From the NCBI GenBank assembly GCA_002401775.2, contig NVUB02000008.1, positions 1 to 53,138 on the forward strand: 53,138 nt of DNA, read 5' to 3'. The stretch is from Ectothiorhodospiraceae bacterium. Its GTDB lineage: Bacteria; Pseudomonadota; Gammaproteobacteria; SZUA-152. Below, in pieces: positions 8,822 to 16,929 of the stretch (its first letter is position 1; each line of letters opens with the position of its first letter). The notes beneath the pieces were generated by a model. That model did not search any database and had not been told where the DNA came from. It saw only the letters and a list, made by a program, of their open reading frames with translations. A program made the translations under genes and the position numbers.

Positions 8822-9640
8822 TTACAAATGCCATTCAAAAGTGGCTTTAAAACGGTAGTCAGACTTATCCTGTACACCGTTTAAATCACTCGCAATGGGA
8901 ATCTGGATGCCGGATTTAATCGCAAAGTTTCGGGTAGTCCAAAAAATGCCCGGTGAAATAAACCATTCGGTACCACCGCTGTTGGCCAGAGAATTGCCAT
9001 TTAATGCTGCCTTATCGGTAATCTCACCATTGAGTTCCAGTAACCAGACGGTATCGGGTTTAGTGTATTCCGGTGCAACGGGTCGCCAGCCTGCTACAAA
9101 ATCCACCCGCCATTTATTGCCGAGTTGAAAGTTGGTGGCGTTTTTGCCGGGCAAAATGTAACGTGCACTGGCCCATTTGTACCATTTGAGACTTTCATAG
9201 CCGTAAGTAATGCCGGTAATCACATCGGTGGCACCATTACCTAACGGTGGATTGGCTTTCTCATCGCCATTTTGGCCATTGATGGCCAGTAATACCGCAG
9301 CGGATTCCTGGAGTCCCAGAGAGTCTTCACGCCAAAAACGATATTTAGTAAAGGCTTGTAGATCAGACAATCCGCGGGACGTATCAGTGCCGCTATCTTT
9401 TATGGCGTAGGGTATGTCGATGCCCGCGGCCCAGTCGCCGGTGATGCCGTAGGTAACTTCTACGCCCAATTCTGATTCTTTTTCGCTACCGGCTTTTTCA
9501 TTGTGTATCTCGATGGCAGCTTCCAACCCGTCTTTGAACAACACGTGTGGGCCAATGCCAAACACCGGGTCATGGGCTGCGGCCTGCCCAGAAACCATAA
9601 CCGCGCCAATCGCTATTATTGGCCAAAAAAGTCGTGTCAT
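8822..9640 (-). CDS. outer-membrane beta-barrel protein, Phenol_MetA_deg/transporter type
   Basis: About 272 residues from the ATG at 9640, preferred over ATGs at 9670 and 9715 because AGAGGT lies 10 nt upstream and a clean signal peptide follows (MTRLFWPIIAIGAVMVSGQA, mature at AHDPVFG). The body shows alternating amphipathic strands and ends in an aromatic-rich FEWHL, typical of a barrel recognised by the BAM machinery. Segments such as ELGVEVTYGITGDWAAGIDIP and DLQAFTKYRFW match the family often called MetA-pathway or putative transporter. It is the first gene of the leftward operon, just behind two MerR-type dyads. Transported substrate unknown. Confidence 0.78.
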   Translation of the reverse strand: MTRLFWPIIAIGAVMVSGQAAAHDPVFGIGPHVLFKDGLEAAIEIHNEKAGSEKESELGVEVTYGITGDWAAGIDIPYAIKDSGTDTSRGLSDLQAFTKYRFWREDSLGLQESAAVLLAINGQNGDEKANPPLGNGATDVITGITYGYESLKWYKWASARYILPGKNATNFQLGNKWRVDFVAGWRPVAPEYTKPDTVWLLELNGEITDKAALNGNSLANSGGTEWFISPGIFWTTRNFAIKSGIQIPIASDLNGVQDKSDYRFKATFEWHL

Positions 9641-9731
9641 ACCCGTTACTACCTCTGTTTTTAATCGCATCGTCAACGTTTTCCTGCTGCTATTTTCTAT
9701 CAATATATCGTTCAATTCTTCTACTACAGAC

Positions 9732-9763
9732 TATTGACTCATTGGAGCGCACTCCAGGTTCAA
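9732..9763 (-). promoter_or_regulatory. MerR-type dyad, proximal
   Basis: On the minus strand, TTGAAC is followed by the dyad TGGAGTGCGCTCCA and a weak -10 (TCAATA) after a 20-bp spacer, the long spacer typical of MerR-activated promoters. A TTGACT box on the opposite strand at 9734-9739 makes the orientation uncertain, but only leftward genes start nearby. Confidence 0.55.
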
Positions 9764-9837
9764 TCTTTATGTCGATTATTGGTAGAGTGGCGCACGATGG
9801 AAATAATCACCAACACCTCACCCTAAAACGAAAGCAT

Positions 9838-9868
9838 ACGTTACATCCTAGAGTCGACTCCAGGTCAA
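9838..9868 (-). promoter_or_regulatory. MerR/ZntR-type operator-promoter, distal
   Basis: Minus strand: TTGACC (9863-9868), the dyad CCTGGAGTCGACTCTAGG, then TAACGT (9838-9843), with a 19-bp spacer. The centre GGAGTCGACTC is nearly that of the known zntA operator. It points at the barrel-HMA-NHL-CCxxC-merR operon, whose last gene encodes a MerR protein. Confidence 0.75.
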
Positions 9869-9990
9869 CCTTTTTTGAAATATTTTTTTAATTCGATAAG
9901 GGATTAAAATACAATTAGTTACACTATTTTATTAAAGGTATAGGTGAGATTGGTTGGTGCTTACAATCAATCAAAAAACCTAACAGACAG

Positions 9991-10090
9991 CGTAGGGGTG
10001 CCTCTTGTGGGTACCCTTTATTATTTCGATGCCGCAAGAATTACGTTATTGGAACAGCAGTCAAGTAGGTTAGGCGCGCCGCTGAATCCT
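9991..10090. repeat. 100-bp direct repeat, copy 1
   Basis: Matches 11317-11416 with one visible difference (CCTCTTG versus CCCCTTG). It starts CGTAGGGGTGCC, a motif that also begins shorter repeats near 5550, 11200 and 24023, and ends CGCCGCTGAATCCT. Together the two copies bracket the toxin-antitoxin remnant. The gap 9765-10221 otherwise holds only the distal operator and AT-rich DNA. Confidence 0.9.
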
Positions 10091-10221
10091 TAGTCCTCAG
10101 CACTTAGCACTACTATTGAAGCGCCTAAAGCCGTACCCTACAGATGATCTTATGAAAGCAAAAAATGACCCAAAAGCCTGATATGCTTATACACAGATCC
10201 ATAGCAATGGGAGCGAACACC

Positions 10222-10593
10222 ATGCAATCGAGTAATATCAAAAAAATTGCCCACAAATTGATTGACCAATTACCGGATGACAGCACCTGGAATGATGCCA
10301 TCTATGAAATGGTGGTACGCCGTGAAATCGATCTCGGGCTGGCAGACAGCGAAGCTGGGCGCACAACACGAGTTGACGATGTAAGGAACGGGCTCGTAAT
10401 AACTTCCCAGTTTTGCATCCCGGCTTCAGTCCGCCTTCGCCCGTTCCTCAATCACAAAAGCTCGAAATAGAACGACTATTCCTGTACTTTTGTTCAATCA
10501 GAACGAACGAATACGAACTAAATCCGAGCGCCAAACAGGGAAGTTATTACGTGCTCATTCCTGAGAAGAGAATTTGGCCTGGATATGGAATGA
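10222..10593 (+). pseudogene. RelB/ParD-like antitoxin interrupted by a small element
   Basis: Start ATG 10222 with GGGAG 8-9 nt upstream. The first 54 codons match stand-alone antitoxins of ParE/RelE systems (IDQLPDDSTWNDAIYEMVVRR, GLADSEAGRTTRVDDV). At 10384 the reading enters a 179-bp element with inverted ends and loses the family tail. Past the element, from 10564, one frame reads RREFGLDME and stops at 10591-10593, exactly the tail expected, with that stop overlapping the toxin ATG by 4 nt. So the ancestral gene was about 65 codons and coupled to the toxin. As it stands the protein has a foreign tail and stops near 10470. Confidence 0.82.
10384..10562. mobile_element. 179-bp MITE-like element inside the antitoxin gene
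   Basis: The left end (10384 on) reads AGGAACGGGCTCG then TAATAACTTCCC; the right end reads GGGAAGTTATTACG then TGCTCATTCCT, so the outer ~25 nt are inverted repeats with a few mismatches. A second inner inverted pair GGAACGGGC / GCCCGTTCC lies in the left third. No open frame of its own. Target duplication is not clear. Confidence 0.75.
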
Positions 10594-10886
10594 AAGTTCA
10601 CTGGACGAACTGTGCCGTACATCGATTACGACACATCTATGAATATATTGCCGAAGACTCACCCGATATTGCACTTAACGTCATAGACCGAATCACCAAT
10701 CGAAGCCAATAGCTCAGTGAATTGCCTCACTTAGGACGACGTGTACCCGAATATGACCGCACAGATGTACGAGAACTCTTGGAAAAACCTTACCGAATAA
10801 TTTACAAAATTAAATCCGATCAAGTCGACGTATTGACAGTGATGCATAATCGTCAGGTATTACCACAGGACATCACGCAATTTTAG
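10590..10886 (+). pseudogene. ParE/RelE family toxin with an in-frame stop
   Basis: From ATG 10590 the frame reads a ParE-like start (VHWTNCAVHRLRHIYEYIAED, IALNVIDRITNRSQ), meets TAG at 10710-10712, and continues in the same frame with LSELPHLGRRVPEYDRTDVREL, LEKPYRIIYKI and a normal end at 10884-10886. A Gln codon (CAG) is expected at the stop, so one C-to-T change would account for it. Full length would be 98 residues, normal for ParE. The product as read is truncated before the conserved Arg/Tyr core, so probably inactive. Confidence 0.88.
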
Positions 10887-10930
10887 CCATGCCCTCTACT
10901 TGATCCGGATTGCTTAATCCGGGCAGGCAT

Positions 10931-11092
10931 CAATGGCACGAAGTTAAGACAAAAACCCCACTCCATCCGTCATTCCGGCGCAGGCCGGAATCCAGTGGGC
11001 GACCGACCAATGGTGGTTCTAGATCCCGGCCTTTATGCCCCAGAGGGTATGCGCCGGGATGACGACTGTATTAGGCTTAACTTCGTGCCATT
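10931..11092. mobile_element. MITE family B with nested hairpin, 12-bp direct flanks
   Basis: Terminal inverted repeats AATGGCACGAAGTTAAG (10932-10948) and CTTAACTTCGTGCCATT (11076-11092). The flanks 10919-10930 and 11093-11104 are identical, CCGGGCAGGCAT, a 12-bp target duplication. The interior contains a separate hairpin with ends CGTCATTCCGGCGCA / TGCGCCGGGATGACG (about 10968-11065). Copy 2 of family B (26260-26333) lacks this interior hairpin. Confidence 0.85.
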
Positions 11093-11153
11093 CCGGGCAG
11101 GCATCGTAAATATGCCTAAAACTGCCGGCGATTAGTGCCTCAAATTATTACTG

Positions 11154-11177
11154 ATCGCGGCTAAAGCCGCTCCTACA
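11154..11177. repeat. REP-like hairpin (AGGAGCGGCT family), half site
   Basis: GATCGCGGCTAAAGCCGCTC followed by CTAC, a palindrome GCGGCTaaAGCCGC. Related copies: 11439-11503, 31068-31127 and 47637-47663. Just after it, 11200-11226 holds an inverted copy of the GTAGGGGTGCCCC repeat. Confidence 0.75.
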
Positions 11178-11316
11178 CCACAGCCACAATTAAAACCAGG
11201 TACCCACAAGGGGCACCCCCTACGGGTGATGTGTGCGTTGCCATTATTGGTGGTGAATGTTCCTGAACGTTTTTAACACCATGAACGTGGTCGCTGGGAT
11301 AATCGATTCCAACCAC

Positions 11317-11416
11317 CGTAGGGGTGCCCCTTGTGGGTACCCTTTATTATTTCGATGCCGCAAGAATTACGTTATTGGAACAGCAGTCAAGTAGGTTAGG
11401 CGCGCCGCTGAATCCT
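11317..11416. repeat. 100-bp direct repeat, copy 2
   Basis: Second copy of 9991-10090 in the same orientation. The two copies enclose about 1.2 kb carrying the antitoxin, its inserted element, the toxin remnant and a family-B MITE, so the block could be lost or duplicated by recombination. Confidence 0.9.
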
Positions 11417-11438
11417 CAGCACTAGTTTTTAACCCCTC

Positions 11439-11503
11439 GTAGGAGCGGCTTCAGCCGCGATTAGTGCCTCAAATTATTACTGATCGCGGCTAAAGCCGCT
11501 CCT
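11439..11503. repeat. paired REP element (BIME-like)
   Basis: GTAGGAGCGGCTTCAGCCGC and, 25 nt later, GCGGCTAAAGCCGCTCCT form two inverted REP units. It sits between copy 2 of the 100-bp repeat and the end of the sensor kinase gene, followed by tandem CAGCACT words near 11528. Confidence 0.8.
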
Positions 11504-11563
11504 TCAACACACCGCACAAAAATCTTTTACTCCGCACTCAGCACTCAGCACTAATATTGAAGC

Positions 11564-13072
11564 CTATAGCGCAACCGATAAGGGTAATGTGATGTTAAAG
11601 CGGGTGCATTCTGGCGTTGAACTCACTTCGATATTTCCACCGTGCACATCGATTATGGATTTGGCGATGGCGAGCCCAAGGCCGGCACCTTCACTGCCGC
11701 GTTTTCTCGAGGCATCGGCACGATAAAATCGGTCAAACAATTTTGGAATATGTTCTGCGGGGATCATTGAGCCGGGGTTTTCAATGCTGATGATGACGCT
11801 TTCGCGTGTTGGATGTTTTGCTGATGACGGCGCCATCTGTTTAATTTTCGCATGTACGGTGTGGCCAGGCGGGGTGTGACGAATGGCGTTGGATAGCAGG
11901 TTTCCCAATACGCGCCTCAACATGGGGCGGTCTCCCTGTACGGTCGCCTGGCCTTCTAATGTGAGGGAAATATCACGTTCTTCTGCCCACATTTCATAGT
12001 ATTCAATGAGTTCCTGCAGTTCCTTGTTAAGGTCGATATCAACACTGTTCAGCTCATATAGCCCATTTTCTGTTTTGGCGAGCAATAACATGTCACTGAT
12101 CATTTGCGCCATGCGCTCGTATTCTTCGATGTTGGAATAGAGAATTTCACGGTATTCGTTGCCATTGCGTGATTGAGACAGAGCCACTTGTGTTTGGGTG
12201 AGCATACTCGTCACCGGGGTGCGTAATTCATGGGCAATATCATCTGAAAAATGGGTCAATTGCTGGAACGCCTGTTCCATGCGCTCCAGCATGTCGTTGA
12301 AAGAATCAGCCAGATCGCTGAGCTCTCGTGGCATGGTGTCTGGTGAGAGGCGGGTATTCAGATCACTGGCCGTGATGCGTCGAATTTGCGCGACGATCTG
12401 GTGCAGCGGGGCGTGTCCCTGACGAACGGCAACCCAGCCCATAAGCCCCATGACGGCAATACCGCTGGCGATCATTAGCCACAACGTGCGACGGAAATTA
12501 TCGAGAAATCGTTGGTGGCCATCGATAGCAACGGCAACGGAGAGCATGTAATGATTGCTTAAAGAAAGGGGGTTGCCGTGAGATTGATTACGGTTTGTGT
12601 CGTTGCCAGGGTTATTGCTGTCCGGCTTATCGTTACCCGGCTGAGCGCCGCCTAGGGTACGGGTGAGTACACGATAGGTATGACCGCCCTGGCCCCAACT
12701 TCGCAATGCAACGCCACCCTTTTTTCCAAAGGTTGAGTGGTCAATGGCGGATAACTCGTGGTCTCCGGGGCTGGTATAGAGGGTGCGCCCCGTTTGGTCT
12801 GTCACATAGAGAATGGCGCTATGGTGTCCCACTAAAATATCGCTGAAACGTTGTTCAAGAACGGTGGGGACGTCAATTGCCCCTCGGTTTGATAATGTTT
12901 GGGAAACGCTCTGGGTGATGGCTTCGAGTTCAGCAATATCTTCAGTACGGAAATGGCTCTCGATAGAACGCTCAATAATCCAACCGAATCCGGCAAATAC
13001 GACAGCGGCTGCAATACCAAAGAGCAGGGTGAGGCGTAGGGTTAATGAGGGTGGACGCTGTAGGGTATTCAT
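11564..13072 (-). CDS. copS: heavy-metal sensor histidine kinase, CusS/CopS family
   Basis: 502 residues. TM1 about 11-31, periplasmic sensor about 32-195, TM2 about 196-215, HAMP about 216-270, then the H-box HFSDDIAHELRTPVTSM, N-box NLLSNAIRHT, F-box LFDRFYRAD and G-box GAGLGLAIAKSI. The periplasmic part has a Gly/Asn/Asp-rich insert (GNDKPDSNNPGNDTNRN) not usual in CusS. It phosphorylates the response regulator encoded 11 nt upstream. Position divergent from copA and the cop-box-like palindrome between them support copper sensing in the periplasm. Confidence 0.92.
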   Translation of the reverse strand: MNTLQRPPSLTLRLTLLFGIAAAVVFAGFGWIIERSIESHFRTEDIAELEAITQSVSQTLSNRGAIDVPTVLEQRFSDILVGHHSAILYVTDQTGRTLYTSPGDHELSAIDHSTFGKKGGVALRSWGQGGHTYRVLTRTLGGAQPGNDKPDSNNPGNDTNRNQSHGNPLSLSNHYMLSVAVAIDGHQRFLDNFRRTLWLMIASGIAVMGLMGWVAVRQGHAPLHQIVAQIRRITASDLNTRLSPDTMPRELSDLADSFNDMLERMEQAFQQLTHFSDDIAHELRTPVTSMLTQTQVALSQSRNGNEYREILYSNIEEYERMAQMISDMLLLAKTENGLYELNSVDIDLNKELQELIEYYEMWAEERDISLTLEGQATVQGDRPMLRRVLGNLLSNAIRHTPPGHTVHAKIKQMAPSSAKHPTRESVIISIENPGSMIPAEHIPKLFDRFYRADASRKRGSEGAGLGLAIAKSIIDVHGGNIEVSSTPECTRFNITLPLSVAL

Positions 13073-13083
13073 TGATTCCGTCG

Positions 13084-13767
13084 TTAATCGCCATTCGGCA
13101 GGTCGAGCATATAGCCCATGCCACGCACAGTGTGGATGAGTTTGGTGTCAAAATCATCTTCGATTTTCGCACGCACCCGGCGTATCGCAACATCAATGAC
13201 GTTGGTATCGCTATCAAAATTCATATCCCATACCTGGGAGGCAATGAGCGAGCGGGGCAGCACTTCCCCCTGATGGCGCATGAGCAACTCCAGTAACGCA
13301 AACTCCTTGGCCGTCAGTTGAATGCGTTGACCGCCACGGGTAACGCGACGACGCATCAAATCCAGTTCCAAATCAGCTATCTTGAGCGTGGTTTCAGTAA
13401 CCGGTGTAGCACCACGCCGTAACAGCGTTCTTACCCTCGCTAACAACTCGGAAAAGGCAAAGGGTTTCACCAAATAATCGTCAGCGCCCAATTCCAGGCC
13501 TTTTACACGGTCATCCACGCTATCGCGGGCCGTCAGGAATAAAACGGGGACACTGTTACCGGCTTCACGCATTGATTGCAGAATGCGCCAACCATCAATA
13601 TCCGGCAGCATGACATCCAGAATGATCAAATCGTAACTCTCTGTCATGGCCTGGTGGTGGCCATCCAAGCCATTACGGGCCAGATCTGTTACAAAACCAG
13701 CCTCGCTGAGTCCTTGGCGGAGATAGTCTCCAATTTTAATTTCATCTTCGACGACGAGTATTTTCAT
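13084..13767 (-). CDS. copR: OmpR-family response regulator, CusR/CopR type
   Basis: 227 residues. The receiver domain has EDE near the N-terminus, phospho-acceptor Asp in [14 protein letters not shown], Thr in FLTARD and Lys in LVKPF; the C-terminal winged helix ends [10 protein letters not shown]. Length and sequence are typical of CopR/CusR/PcoR. It starts 108 nt from a palindrome at 13875-13892 and is divergent from copA. Expected to activate copA-copB and its own operon when copper is high. Confidence 0.93.
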   Translation of the reverse strand: MKILVVEDEIKIGDYLRQGLSEAGFVTDLARNGLDGHHQAMTESYDLIILDVMLPDIDGWRILQSMREAGNSVPVLFLTARDSVDDRVKGLELGADDYLVKPFAFSELLARVRTLLRRGATPVTETTLKIADLELDLMRRRVTRGGQRIQLTAKEFALLELLMRHQGEVLPRSLIASQVWDMNFDSDTNVIDVAIRRVRAKIEDDFDTKLIHTVRGMGYMLDLPNGD

Positions 13768-13874
13768 AATGCACCTACAACTACTCTAAAGTAAGGAGAA
13801 AGAATGGCGTTCTGCCAGCCCCCAATATTTGTTTCTACTCTACTCGCCACCCGCTTCCAGCAACATGACAGGAA

Positions 13875-13892
13875 CATTACAAAAATGTAATG
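13875..13892. promoter_or_regulatory. palindromic cop-box-like operator
   Basis: CATTACAAAAATGTAATG is a perfect 7-nt-arm palindrome with a 4-nt A centre, flanked by a wider TGACA..GCTGTCA pair. It lies between the divergent copRS and copA genes. CopR/CusR sites are dyads of this size in such positions, so it is the likely binding site. Confidence 0.75.
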
Positions 13893-13995
13893 CAGCTGTC
13901 ACGGGAAGGACAGGCACGGTTGTATATAGTCTCCTACAACATCAATCAAATTGTATAGAGCTTCTAATAACGAGCTTCATTTGAGGTACACCGGC

Positions 13996-15807
13996 ATGAA
14001 ACAAACTCCCCCTAATCTTTTAGCATTGTCAGACACAAATGCTCCTGATCCATCTCGGCGCCGTTTCATGCAAGGGCTTGCCGCTGGCGGTGTGATGATG
14101 GGTATGTCCCCCTTTGTGTCGACCAGCTGGGCGGATCAAGTAAAAACCGCGACCCGTAGCGGTATGGCGCCGGTGCTCACGGGTACTGAGTTTGATCTGA
14201 CCATTGCTGAAACCATGGTCAATTTTACCGGTAGTCCTCGCATGGCCACCACGGTTAATGGCTCGATTCCCTCACCCATATTGAAAATGCGAGAGGGCGA
14301 CGCGATCACGATTCGTGTTCATAACAAACTCAACGTGTCCACGTCCATTCACTGGCACGGCATTATTTTACCCTATCAAATGGATGGTGTACCCGGCGTG
14401 AGCTTTAAAGGTATTCCCGCTGGCGAAACCTTTACTTACAAGTTTACCGTAAATCAAACGGGCACTTACTGGTATCACTCCCACACTGGGTTTCAAGAAC
14501 AAACCGGCATGTATGGCGGTATTATCATTGAACCTAGAAATGGCGAGCATATTCGTGCCGACCGTGATTTCGTCGTACAGCTCTCAGACTGGACCGATGA
14601 AGACCCCATGGCAGTATTTGCCAAACTGAAAAAGCAAAGCGATTACTTCAATTTCAACGCGCCTACGGCGGTGGACTTCTTCCGGGATGCTTCCACAATG
14701 GGCGTCGGCCCGGCGATGCAAAAGCGCAAAATGTGGAATGAAATGCGCATGAGCCCTGTGGATCTGGCCGATGTTTCCGCCCATACCTACACCTACCTCA
14801 TGAACGGCACGACACCAAGAGGCAACTGGACAGGTATCTTTAAACCCGGCGAGCGAATTCGCCTGCGTTTCCTCAGCAGCGGGACACAAAGCTTCTTCGA
14901 TGTGCGTATTCCCGGCCTGAAAATGACCGTCGTGCATGTCGATGGACAAGACGTAGAACCTGTCACCGTTGATGAATTTCGCTGCGGCCCCGGCGAGACT
15001 TACGATGTTATCGTGGAGCCAAAAGACGAACCCTACACCATATTCGCACAGTCACTGGGGCGTACCGGTTATGCCCGAGGCACCCTGGCACCACGCGAAG
15101 GTCTCACCGCACCCGTACCCGAAATGGACAAACCCGAATGGCTCACCATGGCAGACATGATGGGAACGATGGGCGGCGGCATGGCTGGAATGGCAGGCAT
15201 GGCAGATAAGGGTGGCATGGAAAGTATGGACCACAGCAGCCACAACATGTCAGGCGGCATGAAGATGGATGGAAAAAACAAAGTTCATGTACGCCATGCC
15301 AAAACCGAATACGGCCCTAGTGTCGACATGCGCGTCGATACACCGCGTACCAATCTTGATGACCCAGGCATCGGCCTGCGCAATAACGGCCGCAAGGTGC
15401 TGACTTATGCCGATATTCGTACCCTTGGCGGAAAGCAGGAAGACCTGCGTGAACCGGGCAGAGAAATCGAATTACATCTTACCGGCAACATGGAACGCTA
15501 CACCTGGTCTCTTGATGGCCTGGAGTTTGGTAAGTCCACACCCATACATTTTCCACACGGTGAACGCCTGCGCGTTATCTTGCATAACGACACCATGATG
15601 ACCCACCCCATGCATTTACACGGCATGTGGAGTGACATGGAAGATGCCAATGGTGAGTTTATTGCCCGTCGTCACACCATTGCCGTTCAACCGGCGCAGC
15701 GAGTCAGTTTCCGCGTAACGGCCGACGCACTTGGGCGTTGGGCATGGCATTGCCATCTGCTTTATCACATGGATGCGGGCATGTTCCGTGAAGTGATTGT
15801 TGCCTAA
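13996..15807 (+). CDS. copA: periplasmic multicopper oxidase CopA (PcoA type)
   Basis: About 603 residues from ATG 13996, preferred over the TTG at 13951 because GAGGT lies 8-9 nt upstream. A twin-arginine signal (SRRRFMQGLAAGG) directs folded export. All four multicopper motif blocks are present: SIHWHG, YWYHSHTGFQ, HPMHLHGMW and WHCHLLYHMDAGM. A Met-rich insert (repeated GGMAGMAGM, MDHSSHNM) near residues 385-425 is the copper-loading segment of CopA/PcoA. It oxidises or sequesters Cu(I) in the periplasm. It is followed by copB after an A-rich spacer with repeated CTAAAAA words. Confidence 0.95.
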   Translation: MKQTPPNLLALSDTNAPDPSRRRFMQGLAAGGVMMGMSPFVSTSWADQVKTATRSGMAPVLTGTEFDLTIAETMVNFTGSPRMATTVNGSIPSPILKMREGDAITIRVHNKLNVSTSIHWHGIILPYQMDGVPGVSFKGIPAGETFTYKFTVNQTGTYWYHSHTGFQEQTGMYGGIIIEPRNGEHIRADRDFVVQLSDWTDEDPMAVFAKLKKQSDYFNFNAPTAVDFFRDASTMGVGPAMQKRKMWNEMRMSPVDLADVSAHTYTYLMNGTTPRGNWTGIFKPGERIRLRFLSSGTQSFFDVRIPGLKMTVVHVDGQDVEPVTVDEFRCGPGETYDVIVEPKDEPYTIFAQSLGRTGYARGTLAPREGLTAPVPEMDKPEWLTMADMMGTMGGGMAGMAGMADKGGMESMDHSSHNMSGGMKMDGKNKVHVRHAKTEYGPSVDMRVDTPRTNLDDPGIGLRNNGRKVLTYADIRTLGGKQEDLREPGREIELHLTGNMERYTWSLDGLEFGKSTPIHFPHGERLRVILHNDTMMTHPMHLHGMWSDMEDANGEFIARRHTIAVQPAQRVSFRVTADALGRWAWHCHLLYHMDAGMFREVIVA

Positions 15808-15882
15808 AAAGGCTTAAAAACGCCTAAAAACCAGCTCAAAAACACCCTGAGCCCGTTATTGACTAATTACAGAGTAATGACA

Positions 15883-16866
15883 ATGAACAAACAAATGGCA
15901 TTAATAAGTGCGGCAGTGCTGAGTGTCAGTATGTTGCCAACATGGGCAGAAGATGCACCAATGGCAGAAATGGATCACAGCACCATGTCGGGTATGGATC
16001 ACAGTAAAAAGACCGATAAGGAAAAAACCAAAGCAGAAACGATGGATCATGACCATAGCAAAATGGACGGTATGGACCATAGCAAAATGAAAGGTATGGA
16101 TCACGGTTCGATGGAATCAATGCAAGGTGGTTCAGCGCCAGCCGATGCCCGTGACCCCCACGCCAACTCCGGTGGTTATTCCATTGAATCCGGACAATAT
16201 GCCTTACCTGGCCCTCGCATACTGAAACTGGCAGACGAATATAACTTTGGCATGTTACTGATTGATCGTTTTGAAACCGTTCGCACATCCGATAACACTT
16301 CATCCGTATATGACCTGCAAGCCTGGTATGGCCGGGATTATGACCGTCTGGTATTCAAGGCCGAAGGTGATGTCGATGACGGCACACTGGAAGAAGCCAC
16401 CACAGAATTGTTATGGGGCCACGCCATAGCGACTTTTTGGGATACCCAATTAGGTGTACGTTATGACAATGGCGAAGGCCCTGACCGCAATTGGTTAGCT
16501 TTTGGTGTGCAGGGTTTGGCACCGTATTGGTTTGAGGTAGACATTACGGGCTATATCGGAGAAAACGGTCGTAGTGCGCTGAGCCTGGAAGCGGAGTACG
16601 AAGTGTTGATTACCCAAAAACTCATTTTTCAACCCCGCATCGAAGCAGAAGTTTATGGTAAGGACGATCTTCAACGAGGTATCGGTTCTGGTCTTTCAGA
16701 AGTCGCGTTGGGATTCCGCTTACGGTATGAATTTGTGCGTGAATTCGGCCCCTATGTCGGCGTGGAATGGGCCAGCAAATACGGTAACACGGCAGACATA
16801 GCCCGCGCAGCAGATCAGGATACCAGTGAAACACGCGCGGTAGCCGGTGTGAGGTTTTGGTTCTAA
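15883..16866 (+). CDS. copB: copper resistance outer-membrane protein CopB
   Basis: About 327 residues from ATG 15883 (an in-frame TTG lies at 15859 and an ATG at 15877). Signal peptide to about residue 22 (LPTWAED), then a Met/His/Asp-rich copper-binding region of about 75 residues with many MDHS and GMDH repeats, then the CopB barrel (RFETVRTSD, LVFKAEGDVDDG, ATTELLWGHAI, ending VAGVRFWF with a terminal Phe). It partners CopA in periplasmic copper sequestration. The ribosome site is weak, hinting at coupling with copA. Confidence 0.93.
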   Translation: MNKQMALISAAVLSVSMLPTWAEDAPMAEMDHSTMSGMDHSKKTDKEKTKAETMDHDHSKMDGMDHSKMKGMDHGSMESMQGGSAPADARDPHANSGGYSIESGQYALPGPRILKLADEYNFGMLLIDRFETVRTSDNTSSVYDLQAWYGRDYDRLVFKAEGDVDDGTLEEATTELLWGHAIATFWDTQLGVRYDNGEGPDRNWLAFGVQGLAPYWFEVDITGYIGENGRSALSLEAEYEVLITQKLIFQPRIEAEVYGKDDLQRGIGSGLSEVALGFRLRYEFVREFGPYVGVEWASKYGNTADIARAADQDTSETRAVAGVRFWF

Positions 16867-16929
16867 AAAAGTAAAAATTACGCTGGCGACCAATGTAACG
16901 CCGACATTATTGAGTACAAGGAAAAAACT

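Noticed and set aside
6669-9640. Mercury resistance (mer) operon
   Set aside because: MerR- and MerP-like genes are present, but no MerT, MerA or MerC, and the operator centre is ZntR-like.
10384-10562. Integron attC site in the antitoxin gene
   Set aside because: Inverted ends are present, but the core GTTRRRY/RYYYAAC motifs are missing and there is no cassette.
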